Below, one piece after another: positions 1 through 9,400 of a stretch of 64,000 nucleotides of DNA (position 1 is the first letter of the stretch; every line of letters begins with the position of its first letter). Under the pieces are notes generated by a model that searched no databases, had not been told where the DNA came from, and saw only the letters and a list, made by a program, of their open reading frames with translations. This stretch comes from an uncultured Kiritimatiellota bacterium (GTDB lineage Bacteria > Verrucomicrobiota > Kiritimatiellia > RFP12 > UBA1067). Both the position numbers and the translations under genes were made by a program. Where the stretch lies: NCBI GenBank assembly GCA_934654805.1, contig CAKUGW010000002.1, positions 1 through 64,000 of the forward strand, written 5' to 3'.

Positions 1-38
1 GAGTTCCGCAGCCTTCCAGACTGGCCTTGTCTTGAGCA

Positions 39-443
39 TGGTTCCTCGCTTTCGCACATTGGGCGAGGGTGTCATCTCATGTTTCGCTGCTTTTGTCAAT
101 GGGGAACATCTGCGGGCTGCGAGCGCCTTGAACTGAATCGCCATGTGCAAGGGAGCTGTTCACCGAGGACGCCTGCCTGTTCGGCTTCCTCAACGGCAAG
201 TTCGAACGCGGCGACATCGAGCAGTTCTACCGCAACGTGGACACCGTCGGCGCAGGCAAGGCGTTCAAGACGCGGATTGACGTCCTTGAGCTGGAGGAAA
301 CGCTTGCCGTCGTCCGCGTGCTCGAGGAGGGCTGGGGCGGCTCAATCGACTTCAGCGACGTTCTTCTCCTCCTCAAGATCGACGGACAGTGGAAGTGCGT
401 TGCCAAGGCTTACAACCAGAGCTCGAACACCGTCACGAAATGA
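39..443 (+). pseudogene. NTF2-like / lumazine-binding family fragment
   Basis: From 132 onward the frame reads as the C-terminal two thirds of an NTF2-like (SnoaL/Lumazine_bd_2) domain: ELFTEDACLFGF, then GDIEQFYRNVD, then LLLLKIDGQWKCVAKAYN, the usual closing strand of the family. The family's N-terminal helix should lie just upstream, but the same frame carries a TGA at 129-131; a possible remnant starts at the ATG at 39 (VNGEHLRAAS could be the old helix). An internal GTG at 237 would give only 68 residues and would cut the domain. I read this as a 5'-decayed gene; a frameshift or sequencing error is the alternative. No function can be assigned beyond the fold. Confidence 0.4.
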
Positions 444-530
444 GGGGCCGCGGCGCGGGGTGCCCGATGGCGTTCCTGCACGCCACGGCGGCACCGTGGC
501 CGGCGAAGCGCCAAGCCGAATCAGTTCCTC

Positions 531-582
531 ACTCCGGCGCCTACCTCCGCATTTATATAAATGCGGAGGTAGGCGCCGGAGT
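531..582. repeat. Perfect 52-bp palindrome
   Basis: Bases 531-556 are followed with no spacer by their exact reverse complement at 557-582; pairing stops at 530/583. The arms are GC-rich outside and A/T-rich in the middle (centre TTTATATAAA). No T-run follows on either strand, so it is not a standard rho-independent terminator. It lies in a gene-free stretch (444-653) between two gene fragments. Apart from it I see nothing in that stretch. Confidence 0.9.
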
Positions 583-653
583 CCCAGGAGACTGCCTTCT
601 TGTCGTTCCGCGAACGAACGGGAGTCCCGTGAATCTGCGCGGGAGACGCTGCG

Positions 654-848
654 TCAGAACGCGAAGGCAAGCGAGACGCCGGTGACGAAGTTGTAGCTGT
701 CCGCGTAGGCTTCCGTGCCCTCGTAGTGCGACGCGGCGTCGCGCGCCGGCGCGCGCCCGGTCCCGGACGACGGGGCGGAGACCGCACGCTGACGCGCGGC
801 TGCAGGGGCGTGGGTCGCGCTTTCCCGCTTGACGTCGGGAATCCGCAA
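654..848 (-). pseudogene. 3' remnant of an outer-membrane beta-barrel protein gene
   Basis: The minus-strand frame ending at 654 closes with SYNFVTGVSLAFAF, an alternating polar/apolar strand ending in Phe as expected for the last strand and BAM signal of a diderm outer-membrane barrel (OmpP1/FadL-like proteins end this way). Only about 30 residues look like real protein (from about 740 down); upstream the frame is R/A-rich filler and there is no good start, only TTG at 848. It lies just after the permease stop at 858. I infer a gene whose 5' part was deleted; chance resemblance cannot be excluded. Confidence 0.3.
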
Positions 849-857
849 GCCCTGTGG

Positions 858-1793
858 CTATCGCGCCAGCCGCACGCGCGGATCGAGGGCTGCGTAGATG
901 AGGTCGGTCGCGAGGTTGACGAACTGGTAGAGAAGCGCGCCGAGCACGACGACCGCCCGCACGACCGCCATGTCCGCCGAGTGGATCGCGTTGATCGCGA
1001 CGGAGCCGAGGCCCGGGATGCCGAAGAAGCTCTCCAGCAGCAGCGAGCCCGCGAAGAGCCCCGGGATCGCGAGCGAGACGTACGTGACGATCGGGATGAG
1101 CGCGTTGCGCAGGACATGCCGCGTCAGGATGGCGAAACGCGAAAGCCCCTTTGCGCGCGCGGTGAGGACGTAGGGCCTGTAGAGCTCGTCGAGGATGACC
1201 GTGCGGAAGAAGCGGACGTCCGTCCCGAGCGACGAGACGATGCCGATCAGGACGGGCAGCACGAGATAGAAGGCGTTTCGGTAGCCCCAGACGGGGAAGA
1301 GCCCCGCCTTGTAGGAGAGGAAGAACTGCCCCGCCAGCACCCAGACGACGTAGTTGACGCTCATGAGGACGGTCGAGCCGAGCAGGACGGCCCTGTCAAA
1401 GGCCCCGCCCCGGAAGGCCGCCGCGCCGACGGCGAGGACGAGCCCGACGAAGACGCCGCCGACGAGGATCGGCACGGTGAGCGAAAGGGACGGCCCGACG
1501 CCGCGCGCGAGCATGTCGAGGACGGGCTCGCCGTTCTCGACCGAATAGCCGAAGTCGCCCTTCGCGAGGTCGGCGAGGAAGCGGACGAACTGGCTGTCCT
1601 TCGCGAAGACGAGCGGCTTGTCGTAGCCGTACTGGCGGTTGAACGCGGCGATGGACTCGGCCGAGGCGTTCTTGCCGAGGACCGTCTCCGCCGGCGAGCC
1701 GCCGACGACGTTGAAGAGCGCGAACGTCAGGAGCAGGATCCCGAAGGTGGTCGGGATCATCTCGAGGATGCGGCGAAGGACATATTTCATCAT
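858..1793 (-). CDS. ABC transporter permease, YejB/DppB family
   Basis: Inner-membrane permease of a peptide/opine-type ABC importer (BPD_transp_1). The start is placed at 1793 (or the adjacent ATG at 1790), giving MKYVLRRILEMIPTTFGILL, the standard family N-terminus with its first membrane helix; the open frame extends further upstream but enters the divergent secG promoter region. A periplasmic loop (about residues 35-90), five further hydrophobic segments and the EAA loop (ARAKGLSRFAILTRHVLRNA) are visible. Length of 311 aa is normal. No second permease or ATPase lies next to it; the best matching binding protein (YejA-like) is 32 kb away at 33889. Substrate unknown, short peptides likely from the family. 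Confidence 0.85.
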   Translation of the reverse strand: MMKYVLRRILEMIPTTFGILLLTFALFNVVGGSPAETVLGKNASAESIAAFNRQYGYDKPLVFAKDSQFVRFLADLAKGDFGYSVENGEPVLDMLARGVGPSLSLTVPILVGGVFVGLVLAVGAAAFRGGAFDRAVLLGSTVLMSVNYVVWVLAGQFFLSYKAGLFPVWGYRNAFYLVLPVLIGIVSSLGTDVRFFRTVILDELYRPYVLTARAKGLSRFAILTRHVLRNALIPIVTYVSLAIPGLFAGSLLLESFFGIPGLGSVAINAIHSADMAVVRAVVVLGALLYQFVNLATDLIYAALDPRVRLAR

Positions 1794-1898
1794 GATGGAT
1801 CGTGTCGCTCTGGAAAAGGAGGCGACATTATACGCTATTTGCCGGTGTGCGGTCAAACGCCCTGGCCTTTTCGCGCGGTGATGCGGCGGGGGGTGCGG

Positions 1899-1927
1899 TT
1901 GAAAGGGCACAGGTTTTTCGGTATAAT
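1899..1927 (+). promoter_or_regulatory. sigma70-type promoter of secG
   Basis: TTGAAA at 1899-1904 and TATAAT at 1922-1927 with a 17-bp spacer. The leader of about 25 nt carries a purine-rich ribosome site (AAAGGAAAG) before the ATG at 1957. Confidence 0.85.
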
Positions 1928-1956
1928 ACACGCCTAAATTCAGAAAGGAAAGAAGA

Positions 1957-2349
1957 ATGTCCATTTTCATTGGCTGTCTCTATGTCGTCGAAGTCCTCGT
2001 CTGCCTGCTGCTGGCGCTCGTCGTGATGCTCCAGAAGCCGAAAGAGGGCGGCCTTGGCGGCGCGATCGGCGGCGGCATGCTGGAGGCGTCGCTCGGCGCG
2101 GACGCGGGCAACGTCCTCATCAAGACGACGGCGATCCTCGGCGCGGTCTTCCTCCTGAACACGCTTGTCCTCGCGCGCCTCACCTCGACGGTCCACGCGC
2201 GCTCGCTCATGGCGCGCGAAGCCGAGCCGGTCGCCGCCGAACAGGCGGCCCCCGCGCTCCCGATGGCGGCGCCGGAACTCCCGGCGGCCCCTGCCGCGCC
2301 CGCGCCGGCTCCGGCGGCTCCTGCCGCGCCCGCGCCGGCGGCGAAGTAA
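1957..2349 (+). CDS. secG: Preprotein translocase subunit SecG
   Basis: Small subunit of the SecYEG channel in the inner membrane. Two hydrophobic segments (about residues 4-24 and 50-70) flank the family loop LQKPKEGGLGGAIGGG. After the second helix the protein carries a long Ala/Pro-rich tail (about residues 85-130, repeated A-P-A units), which makes it longer (130 aa) than most SecG; such tails are seen in several phyla and are not diagnostic. It has its own strong promoter and is followed after 12 nt by an epimerase gene, so the two are probably cotranscribed. Confidence 0.9.
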   Translation: MSIFIGCLYVVEVLVCLLLALVVMLQKPKEGGLGGAIGGGMLEASLGADAGNVLIKTTAILGAVFLLNTLVLARLTSTVHARSLMAREAEPVAAEQAAPALPMAAPELPAAPAAPAPAPAAPAAPAPAAK

Positions 2350-2361
2350 GGGAGACGTGCG

Positions 2362-3405
2362 ATGAAGGTCCTCGTCACCGGCGGTTCGGGCTTTCTCGGC
2401 ATCAACCTCATCCGTTTCCTCCGTGCGCAGGGCGTGGAGGAGATTCGCGTTTTGGACATTGCCGACTTCGACTATCCCGAAAGGAACGAGCCGTGGCTCA
2501 AGTTCACTTTGGGCGACGTGCGCGACGTCGCGGCCGTCGAGAGGGTGACGGAAGGGTGCGACGTCGTCGTCCACTGCGCGGCGGCGCTGCCGCTCTACAG
2601 CGAAGAGGACATCCGCACGACGGAGGTGGACGGCTGCCGCAACGTGCTGAACGCGGCGCGCAAGTTCAGGCTTGACCGCATGGTCCAGATCTCCTCGACG
2701 GCGGTCTACGGCGTGCCGAAGAAGCATCCGATCGTCGAGACCGATCCGCTCGTCGGCGTCGGGCCTTACGGCCATGCGAAGATCGAGGCCGAGAACATCT
2801 GCCGCGCGGCGATCAAGGAGGGCTACTGCGTCTCGATCATCCGTCCGAAGAGCTTCATCGGCCCGGAGCGCCTGGGCGTGTTCGCGCTCTTCTACGACTG
2901 GGCGTACACGGGGCACGGCTTCCCGATGATCGGGTCGGGCGAGAACCGCTACCAGCTCATGGACGTCGATGACCTCGACCACGCGATCTGGCACGCGATG
3001 ACGTATCCGAAGGATGTCGTCGCGACCGAGTTCAACATCGGCGCGAAGGACTTCACGACGATGAAGGAGGACTACCAGGCCGTCCTCGACCGCGCCGGGC
3101 ACGGCAAGAGGATCAAGGGCATGCCGGTCCGGCCGCTCGTCTTCATCCTGCGCATCCTGGAGAAGCTGCGCCTCTCGCCGCTCTATCCGTGGGTGTACGA
3201 GACGGCGTCGACGGACTCGTTCGTGTCGATCGAGAAGGCGGAGAGGCTGCTCGGCTACAGGCCGCAGTACTCGAACAAGCAGGCGCTCGTCCGGAACTAC
3301 GACTGGTATGTCGCGCACCTCGCCGAGTTCGCCGGCAAGTCGGGCGTCAGCCACCGCGTGCCGTGGAAGCAGGGGCTGCTCGCCGTCGCCAAGTGGTTCT
3401 TCTGA
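2362..3405 (+). CDS. NAD(P)-dependent epimerase/dehydratase (extended SDR)
   Basis: Cytoplasmic Rossmann-fold enzyme acting on a nucleotide sugar or sterol-like substrate. The cofactor motif TGGSGFLGINL starts at residue 7, VVHCAAALP is the second NAD-contact strand, SSTAVYG holds the catalytic Ser/Thr, and YGHAK gives Tyr136 and Lys140. Length of 347 aa is normal. The C-terminal half (SIEKAERLLGYRPQYSNKQA) is a typical substrate-binding end. No sugar-pathway partners are adjacent, so the substrate cannot be named. It follows secG closely. Confidence 0.85.
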   Translation: MKVLVTGGSGFLGINLIRFLRAQGVEEIRVLDIADFDYPERNEPWLKFTLGDVRDVAAVERVTEGCDVVVHCAAALPLYSEEDIRTTEVDGCRNVLNAARKFRLDRMVQISSTAVYGVPKKHPIVETDPLVGVGPYGHAKIEAENICRAAIKEGYCVSIIRPKSFIGPERLGVFALFYDWAYTGHGFPMIGSGENRYQLMDVDDLDHAIWHAMTYPKDVVATEFNIGAKDFTTMKEDYQAVLDRAGHGKRIKGMPVRPLVFILRILEKLRLSPLYPWVYETASTDSFVSIEKAERLLGYRPQYSNKQALVRNYDWYVAHLAEFAGKSGVSHRVPWKQGLLAVAKWFF

Positions 3406-3555
3406 AGCGGCAGGCGCTCGGGCGGACAAGGGAGGAACACCTCATCGCCCCCTCAGCCGGCGGGCTTTCCTCGCGCGCCGGCCTCTTGTCTCCTTGTTCA
3501 GTGCGGGCGTGGACGTCTCGTTCTGACGGGGTGGGTGGGTTGGCTCCTCGGGCGG

Positions 3556-3584
3556 TTGCCGAATTGCGGATAAAAGTGTATACT
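3556..3584 (+). promoter_or_regulatory. Promoter of the SNF-family symporter gene
   Basis: TTGCCG at 3556-3561 and TATACT at 3579-3584, spacer 17 bp. It lies in the 244-bp gap after the epimerase; the rest of the gap shows only a GC-rich imperfect hairpin around 3458-3484. Confidence 0.65.
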
Positions 3585-3649
3585 CCGCACCCAAGGCGGT
3601 CCTGGCGGGATGCCTGACGAGCGATGAGAGAGGAGCGAAGTTTTCCGTT

Positions 3650-5032
3650 ATGAGAGAGAGACTTGCGAGCCGCTTGGGCTTCATTTTCCTGTCCGCCGGG
3701 TGCGCGATTGGCCTCGGCAACGTCTGGCGCTTCCCCTACATCGCCGGGCAGAACGGCGGCGGCTGGTTCGTCGCGCTCTACCTCGTCGCGCTCGCGCTGA
3801 TCGGTCTGCCGATCCTCCTCATGGAGTTTGCCGCCGGACGCGCCGCCCAGCGGTCGATCGTGCGCCTCCATGCGACGCTGACGCCGGAGAAGAAGGCGTG
3901 GCGGCTGCATGGCGTCGCGGGCTTCCTCGGCAACGTCCTGCTCATGATGTTCTACACGACGGTCACGGGCTGGATGCTCGTCTACTTCGTGCGCATGGCG
4001 TCCGGCGCGTTCGCCGGCCTCGACGCCGCCGCCGTCGGCGCGGCGTTCGGCGGCATGCTCGGCGACCCGTGGACCATGGCGGCGGCGATGCTCGCGGTGA
4101 CGGCGGCCGCGACGTGCGTGTGCACGGCCGGGCTCCAGAAGGGCGTCGAGCGCGTGACGAAGGGGCTCATGCTCTGCCTCCTCGCGCTGATCGTCGTCCT
4201 CGCCGTGAACAGCGTGTGGCTGGACGCGAAGAACAGCGGCTCGGCCGGGCTCGCGTTCTATCTCGTCCCCGACTTCGCGCGCATGAAGTCCGTCGGCGTC
4301 GTCAAGGTGGTCGTCGAGGCGATGAACCACGCCTTCTTCACGCTCTCGCTCGGCATCGGCTCGATGTCGATCTTCGGCAGCTACATCGGGCGCGACCGCG
4401 CGCTTCTCGGCGAGACGCTGCACGTCTGCCTGCTCGACACGCTCGTCGCCGTCTCGGCGGGCCTCATCATCATCCCCGCCTGCTTCGCCTACGGGGTTCA
4501 TCCGGGGCAGGGGCCGGGGCTCGTCTTCACGACGCTGCCGAACGTCTTCAACGACATGCCGCTCGGGCGGCTCTGGGGCTCGCTCTTCTTCGCCTTCATG
4601 AGCTGCGCGGCGCTGACGACGGTCATTGCCGTCTTCGAGAACATCCTCGCCTGCCTGATGGACGCCTTCGGCTGGAGCCGCCGCCGGGCCGGGCTCGTCA
4701 CGGGCGGCGCGCTCGTCTTCCTCGCGCTGCCGTGCCTCCTCGGCTTCAACGTCTGGGGCGGCGTCCACCCGCTCGGCGCCGAGAGCTGCATCCTCGACTT
4801 CGAGGACTTCCTCGTCTCGAACCTGATCCTGCCGCTCGGCGGGCTCGCCTTCGCGCTCTACTGCTGCCACCGCTTCGGCTGGGGCTGGCGGAACTTCCTC
4901 GCGGAGGCGAACACGGGGCGCGGCCCGCGCGTGCCGTCCGCCCTGCGCGTCTACTGCGCCTACGTCCTGCCGCTGCTGGTCGTCGTCATCTTCGTCCTCG
5001 GCCTCGTGGACAAGTTCGCGCCGTGCGGCTGA
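3650..5032 (+). CDS. Sodium-dependent transporter, SNF/NSS family
   Basis: Inner-membrane Na+-coupled symporter for an amino acid or related amine. The first helix carries the family signature GCAIGLGNVWRFPYIAGQNG (unwound TM1 with Na+/substrate contacts), and about eleven to twelve hydrophobic segments follow across 460 aa, a normal length for bacterial members. The conserved SLGIGSMSIFGSYI segment of TM6 is present. The ATG at 3650 gives RERLASRLGF before TM1, the usual start. Transcribed from its own promoter. Substrate cannot be read from sequence alone; amino acids (tryptophan, tyrosine, leucine) are known for relatives. Confidence 0.92.
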   Translation: MRERLASRLGFIFLSAGCAIGLGNVWRFPYIAGQNGGGWFVALYLVALALIGLPILLMEFAAGRAAQRSIVRLHATLTPEKKAWRLHGVAGFLGNVLLMMFYTTVTGWMLVYFVRMASGAFAGLDAAAVGAAFGGMLGDPWTMAAAMLAVTAAATCVCTAGLQKGVERVTKGLMLCLLALIVVLAVNSVWLDAKNSGSAGLAFYLVPDFARMKSVGVVKVVVEAMNHAFFTLSLGIGSMSIFGSYIGRDRALLGETLHVCLLDTLVAVSAGLIIIPACFAYGVHPGQGPGLVFTTLPNVFNDMPLGRLWGSLFFAFMSCAALTTVIAVFENILACLMDAFGWSRRRAGLVTGGALVFLALPCLLGFNVWGGVHPLGAESCILDFEDFLVSNLILPLGGLAFALYCCHRFGWGWRNFLAEANTGRGPRVPSALRVYCAYVLPLLVVVIFVLGLVDKFAPCG

Positions 5033-5073
5033 CGCCTGGCGAAGCGGGGGATCGCCGCGCGCGGCGAGATTTT

Positions 5074-5081
5074 GGTATAAT
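5074..5081 (+). promoter_or_regulatory. Extended -10 promoter of the lipoprotein-fau operon
   Basis: TATAAT at 5076-5081 preceded by TTTGG, giving the extended -10 pattern TGn; the -35 region (about 5052-5057, TCGCCG) is poor. A small GC palindrome sits just upstream at 5053-5066. Confidence 0.7.
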
Positions 5082-5133
5082 CTCGCCCGCCGGCGGTCAG
5101 GCCAGATTAGCAGGGAGGCGACAGGAGACAAAG

Positions 5134-5685
5134 ATGAAACACAAGGCGAAATCGTTCAAATCAGGGCTTCGGGCCTTGTCCTTCGTTCTTTTTGCCGCGC
5201 TTTTGCCGTCCCTCTCCGGCTGCGGGCCGTTCTGGGTCGATCCGTACATCACGGTGAAGGAGAGTTCGCTCAACTGGGTGATCATCCACTACTACAACAT
5301 GAGCCGCGAGCCGATCCGCCGCATCGGCGTCGAGATCTACGGCAACGGACTCGTCCTCGTGAAGAAGGGCACGAGCGAACTCGTCTCGAACGACTTCGCC
5401 AAGCGGCACACGGACGACGACTGGGGCAAGATCAAGACCTTCCGCCTGCAGATCGACCCGAAGGCGGCGAACGACATCTTCCAGAACCTCGTCAACTTCG
5501 GCGTCCTCGACCGGGAGAAGACGCTCAAGTCGTCCAAGAAGGCGTCGCACGACCGCTTCATCGCGGTCAAGGCGAACCTCTGCAACAACACGTATTCGGA
5601 CAACGTCAACATGTTCGAGGAGGACCCCGACCTCGCCGAGCAGCTCCTCGACGTCGTGCGCGAGTTCCAGAATCCCGCCCTGTGA
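5134..5685 (+). CDS. Lipoprotein of unknown function
   Basis: 183-aa exported lipoprotein: basic N-terminus, hydrophobic core ALSFVLFAALLPS, and lipobox LSGC with the acylated Cys at about residue 28, followed by GPFW. The mature part is a soluble, charged domain (HYYNMSREPIRRIGVEIYGN early; FQNLVNFGVLDREKT in the middle) that I do not recognise. Ribosome site GGAGGCGACAGGAG precedes the ATG. The stop overlaps the GTG start of fau (GTGA), so the two are translationally coupled. No ligand or enzymatic motif seen. Confidence 0.7.
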   Translation: MKHKAKSFKSGLRALSFVLFAALLPSLSGCGPFWVDPYITVKESSLNWVIIHYYNMSREPIRRIGVEIYGNGLVLVKKGTSELVSNDFAKRHTDDDWGKIKTFRLQIDPKAANDIFQNLVNFGVLDREKTLKSSKKASHDRFIAVKANLCNNTYSDNVNMFEEDPDLAEQLLDVVREFQNPAL

Positions 5686-6416
5686 CGGCGCGCGAACAGA
5701 AGGCCGCGTGGCGCGCCGAGATGCGCGCGCGGCGCAGGGGCGTCGCTCCGGCGGAGCGCGCGCGCGTGTCGCGACTCGTCTGCGAGCGCCTGCTCGCGCG
5801 GCCGCTCGGCTCGGCGGTCGCCGTCTACCTGGCCGGGCTGGACGAGATCGACCTCACGCCGTTCATCGAGACGGCCCTTGCGCGTGGCATCCGCCTGCTC
5901 GCGCCGCGCTGGACGGGCGAGACGTACGAACTTGCCGAACTGCGGGGCCTGTCGCCGGCCTGCCTTCGCGTCGGGCCGCACGGCGTCCGCGAGCCGCGTG
6001 AGGCGTCGCCGGCCGCCGCGCGCCCGACGGCGTGGCTTGTGCCGGGACTCGCCTTCACGCGCGACGGCCGCCGCCTCGGCTACGGCGGCGGCTGGTACGA
6101 CCGCCTCCTCGCGTCCGCCGAGCCGACGGCGCAGCGGCTCGGCATCGCCTATTCGTTCCAGGTCGTCGACGTCCTGCCGTCCGAGCCGCATGACGTCCGG
6201 CTGACGGACGTCGTCTGCGCGACAGGGTGCGCCGCGTTCGCAACGGAGGCAAGATTTTGTTTCGCAAAAGAGGCACGTTTGGGTTGTCAGGCCTCGCCGG
6301 AAAATGGTACAATTCCGCGCAGACCCCCGCAGAGGGAGGAATCCGGCGACACGAAACACGAAAAGAAAACAAGTAAAGGACTCGCACAATGCAGACGCTC
6401 AAAGGAACATCCCTGA
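5682..6416 (+). CDS. 5-formyltetrahydrofolate cyclo-ligase
   Basis: Cytoplasmic ATP-dependent enzyme converting 5-formyl-THF to 5,10-methenyl-THF in one-carbon metabolism. Family features: basic N-terminus KAAWRAEMRARRRG, VPGLAFTRDGRRLGYGGGWYDR (ATP/folate loop, about residues 119-141), and IAYSFQVVDVLPSEPHDV near the end. The GTG start overlaps the lipoprotein stop. Conserved sequence ends near residue 185, but the frame stays open to 244 aa; the extra tail is low-quality sequence that runs through the next gene's promoter (6284-6313) and 28 nt past its ATG, so the original stop has probably been lost or the tail is neutral. Confidence 0.85.
   Translation: MTAREQKAAWRAEMRARRRGVAPAERARVSRLVCERLLARPLGSAVAVYLAGLDEIDLTPFIETALARGIRLLAPRWTGETYELAELRGLSPACLRVGPHGVREPREASPAAARPTAWLVPGLAFTRDGRRLGYGGGWYDRLLASAEPTAQRLGIAYSFQVVDVLPSEPHDVRLTDVVCATGCAAFATEARFCFAKEARLGCQASPENGTIPRRPPQREESGDTKHEKKTSKGLAQCRRSKEHP
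6284..6313 (+). promoter_or_regulatory. Promoter of the first polysaccharide operon
   Basis: TTGTCA at 6284-6289 and TACAAT at 6308-6313, spacer 18 bp, with TGG before the -10. It lies inside the 3' extension of the upstream gene. A purine-rich leader (AGAGGGAGGAA) leads to the ATG at 6389. Confidence 0.7.
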
Positions 6417-9400
6417 ACCGATCGATTCGCCAGGCGACAGCCGTCTTTGCGCTGTCCGTCGCGTACGCCGCGTCGGCGGCGGAGACGCAACAGGCGTTCG
6501 CCGATGGCGAGACGCTTGCGGGCGACCTTGTCCTGCGCGCGGCGGAGGTCGGCGATTCGGCGACGTTCCGCGCGGCCGGCTCGTTCCTGATGCCGGCGGT
6601 CGATGTGGCGCGCGGCGAATGGCCGGTCGGCTTCTTCTTCGGCAATGACGGCACGCCGGCAATCGGGCTGCACGCGACGACGGACGCGGCGAAGAAGGGC
6701 GCGGCCTTTGCCGCGCAGGACGCCGTCGCGCAAATCTCCCTGCTGGGGGGGGGGGGTAATCGCATTCGAGAAAGGGCTGTTCAACTTCCGCGATCCGGGC
6801 GGGACGGCGACGGGGAATTCGCTTGAGCTGATTTCAGGCGGGGATCGGACGGTGCGCATCCTGCCGGACGCGGTCGTGCGGGCCGGCTCGGTCATCAACG
6901 CAAAGCCCCCGTACACGAACGGGACGCGGTCGCGGCTGGAGATCGAGGGCGAGCTGGACGCGGCGGGCGATTTCGACTTCTCGCTTGACGGCTATGCGAC
7001 GGCGACGGGGTCCGTCGCCGTCGCCGAAGGCGGCCGTCTCGCGGTTGGCGGCGGCTTTTCGCTTGGCAAGGCGAATCCCGGAAATGCCAACTTTACGCAT
7101 TCATGGCCGACGCTGGCGCTGACGAACGGCACATTCGCCGCCGGCTCGCTGCAGTTCACGCATGGCGCGCTCCTGTCCAAGGACGCGCGCGTCGAGATCG
7201 CCGGTGACTTCAAGTATGGCATGGGCAACGGCTGGGCGGAGACGACGCGCGCGTTCGACTGGCGCGGCGGTTCGCTAACTGTCGGCGGCAAGCTCTCCGT
7301 GCGGGGGAAGGACGAGACGTTTACCTTGACGGATGTCGCGACGTCGGCGGCGGAGACGTTCATCGCCGAGGCCGGAACGCCGTGCCTGCGGCTCGTGGGC
7401 GGCTCCTATGCCGCCGGGACGAGTTTTCTGCTTGGAAAGGGCGGCCGCGCGAACGTCGTCCTGGAAGACGGCGCGGTCTTGTCGTTCGCCTCAGGCTGCT
7501 ATACGAAGATCGGCGAATGGTGCGGCACGGGCACGTTCGATGTCGTCTCGGGCGAGATCCGTCTGCCGGCGGGTGATTTCTGGCTCAATCTCGGCTTCAA
7601 CGAAAGTCCCTACACGGGATTCGGTCGGCTGAACCTGACGGGCGGGCGCATCGTCAGCGCGGCGTCCGCGACGGCGTCCGAGAACGGCATCTACATCGGT
7701 CAGAGGGGCTACGGCGAGATGAACGTGTCGGGCGGTTCGGTCGATGTTCCGAACATTGTGCTGGGGCTTTGGGAAGGCGCGGGCGATCCTACGTTGCGGT
7801 CGTCCTTGAACGTCTCGGGCGGCACGGTCTCGGCGCGGCGCGTTTCCGTCTCTTCGCACACGGGGCGCTACGGCGACGTCAGAGTGACGGGCGGCACGCT
7901 GACGGCCGCCGCGCTCACGGGCGGGAACGGCGAGGCGAACCTCGTGTCCGACGGCGGCACGCTCGCGACGCACGCGGCGACGGCGAGGCACTCGGACTGG
8001 ATCGGCGGGTTCACGACGGCGCAAATCGGCGCGCGCGGCCTCACGCTGGACGTGACGCGCGCGGCGCAGGCGAGCCAGGCGTTCGTCGACGCGGCGGCGG
8101 GCGGCGGGACGCTGACCAAGACGGGCGCGGCGGAACTGACGCTGGCCGGCGTTTCCGGAAATGCGCGGACCGTCGTGGCGGGCGGCCGCCTCGCACTGGC
8201 GGCGTCCGGCGGGAATCCGTCCGGCGCGTTCACGGTCGTGAACGGCGCGGAACTGGCCTTTTCGGGTGCGCACGAGATCGGCGGGCTGACCCTCGGCGAC
8301 GCGGCGTCGGCGGGCGTGCTGGCCTTTGTCCCGGGTGAGACGCTGACCGTCAGGGGCGCGCCCGCCTTTCCCCGCGTGAGGCTTGCGATCGAGGGCGAGA
8401 CGACGGTCGGCACGACGTATGCGGTTGTCCGCGCACCGGGCGACCTGACGGCGGCGGAGGCGGCTGCGGGCTGGAGGCGCGGCAAGGTCGTGGACGGACG
8501 CGCGAGCGGGTGCGCCTACGCCTTTGAGACGGCCTACGATGCGGAGAGGGGCGAGACGGCGTTCAATCTCGTCGTCACGGCCGGCGGTCTCCCGGATGAC
8601 GCCGATCTCATGCGGCATTCGGTCTCGTCCACGCTGACCGAGGCGGCGGACGCGGCCGGCCTCCTCTTCGACCCGGCGGGCGCGTTGACGCTGGATGGCG
8701 CCGCGATCACGCTGCGGGACGTCGGGCAGCCCGTCATCAAGGCCGTTTCGGGGAATTCGACTGTCCGGAACGCGCTTGACCTGCCGAGCGTCGTCCGCGT
8801 GGACGTGGCCGAGGGGGCGTCGCTCGCGCTCAAAGGCGTCCTGACGGACGGCGGCCTGGAAAAGACGGGCAAGGGTCACCTGTCCATTGACAACCCCGCC
8901 AACGCCTTTGCGGCTGACATGTCCGTGCGGGCCGGCTCGTTCGAGGCGACGCCTGAGGCGCTGGGCGCGGCTTCGGGCGCGCCGCGCGACTTCGCCGTCG
9001 GCAATGCCGCCGTGGCGATTCGGGATGCGGACAAGACGGCCAAGGCCGTTCCGTTTGCCTTCGTCATGGCGGCGCAGACGACGGAAGCCGTCGCCGTCTC
9101 GACGGATGCCGACGTCACGTTCGCGGCGAGTCCGCATTCGACCGGCGGCGCGCTGGTGAAGCTCGGCGCGGGCCGTCTCGCGCTCCAGGCGGCCGAGCCC
9201 GGAGACTACGCCTACGCCTTTGGCGACGGTGCGCACGCGGCGACCGGCACGTTCGAGTCCCTGTCGCCAGTTGGAGACAAAGCCGTTCCGACGACGGGCT
9301 ACACGGGCTTCAACGTGGCGGACGGCGAAGTCGCCTTTGTCGGCGCGCACGAGGCCTCGGAGGCGGCGCCCGTCTTCAAGATTCCCCACGGGATCCGCCT

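Noticed and set aside
531..582. Palindrome as rho-independent terminator of the minus-strand permease unit
   Set aside because: No T-run follows on the minus strand and the stem is far longer than typical terminators; kept only as a repeat.
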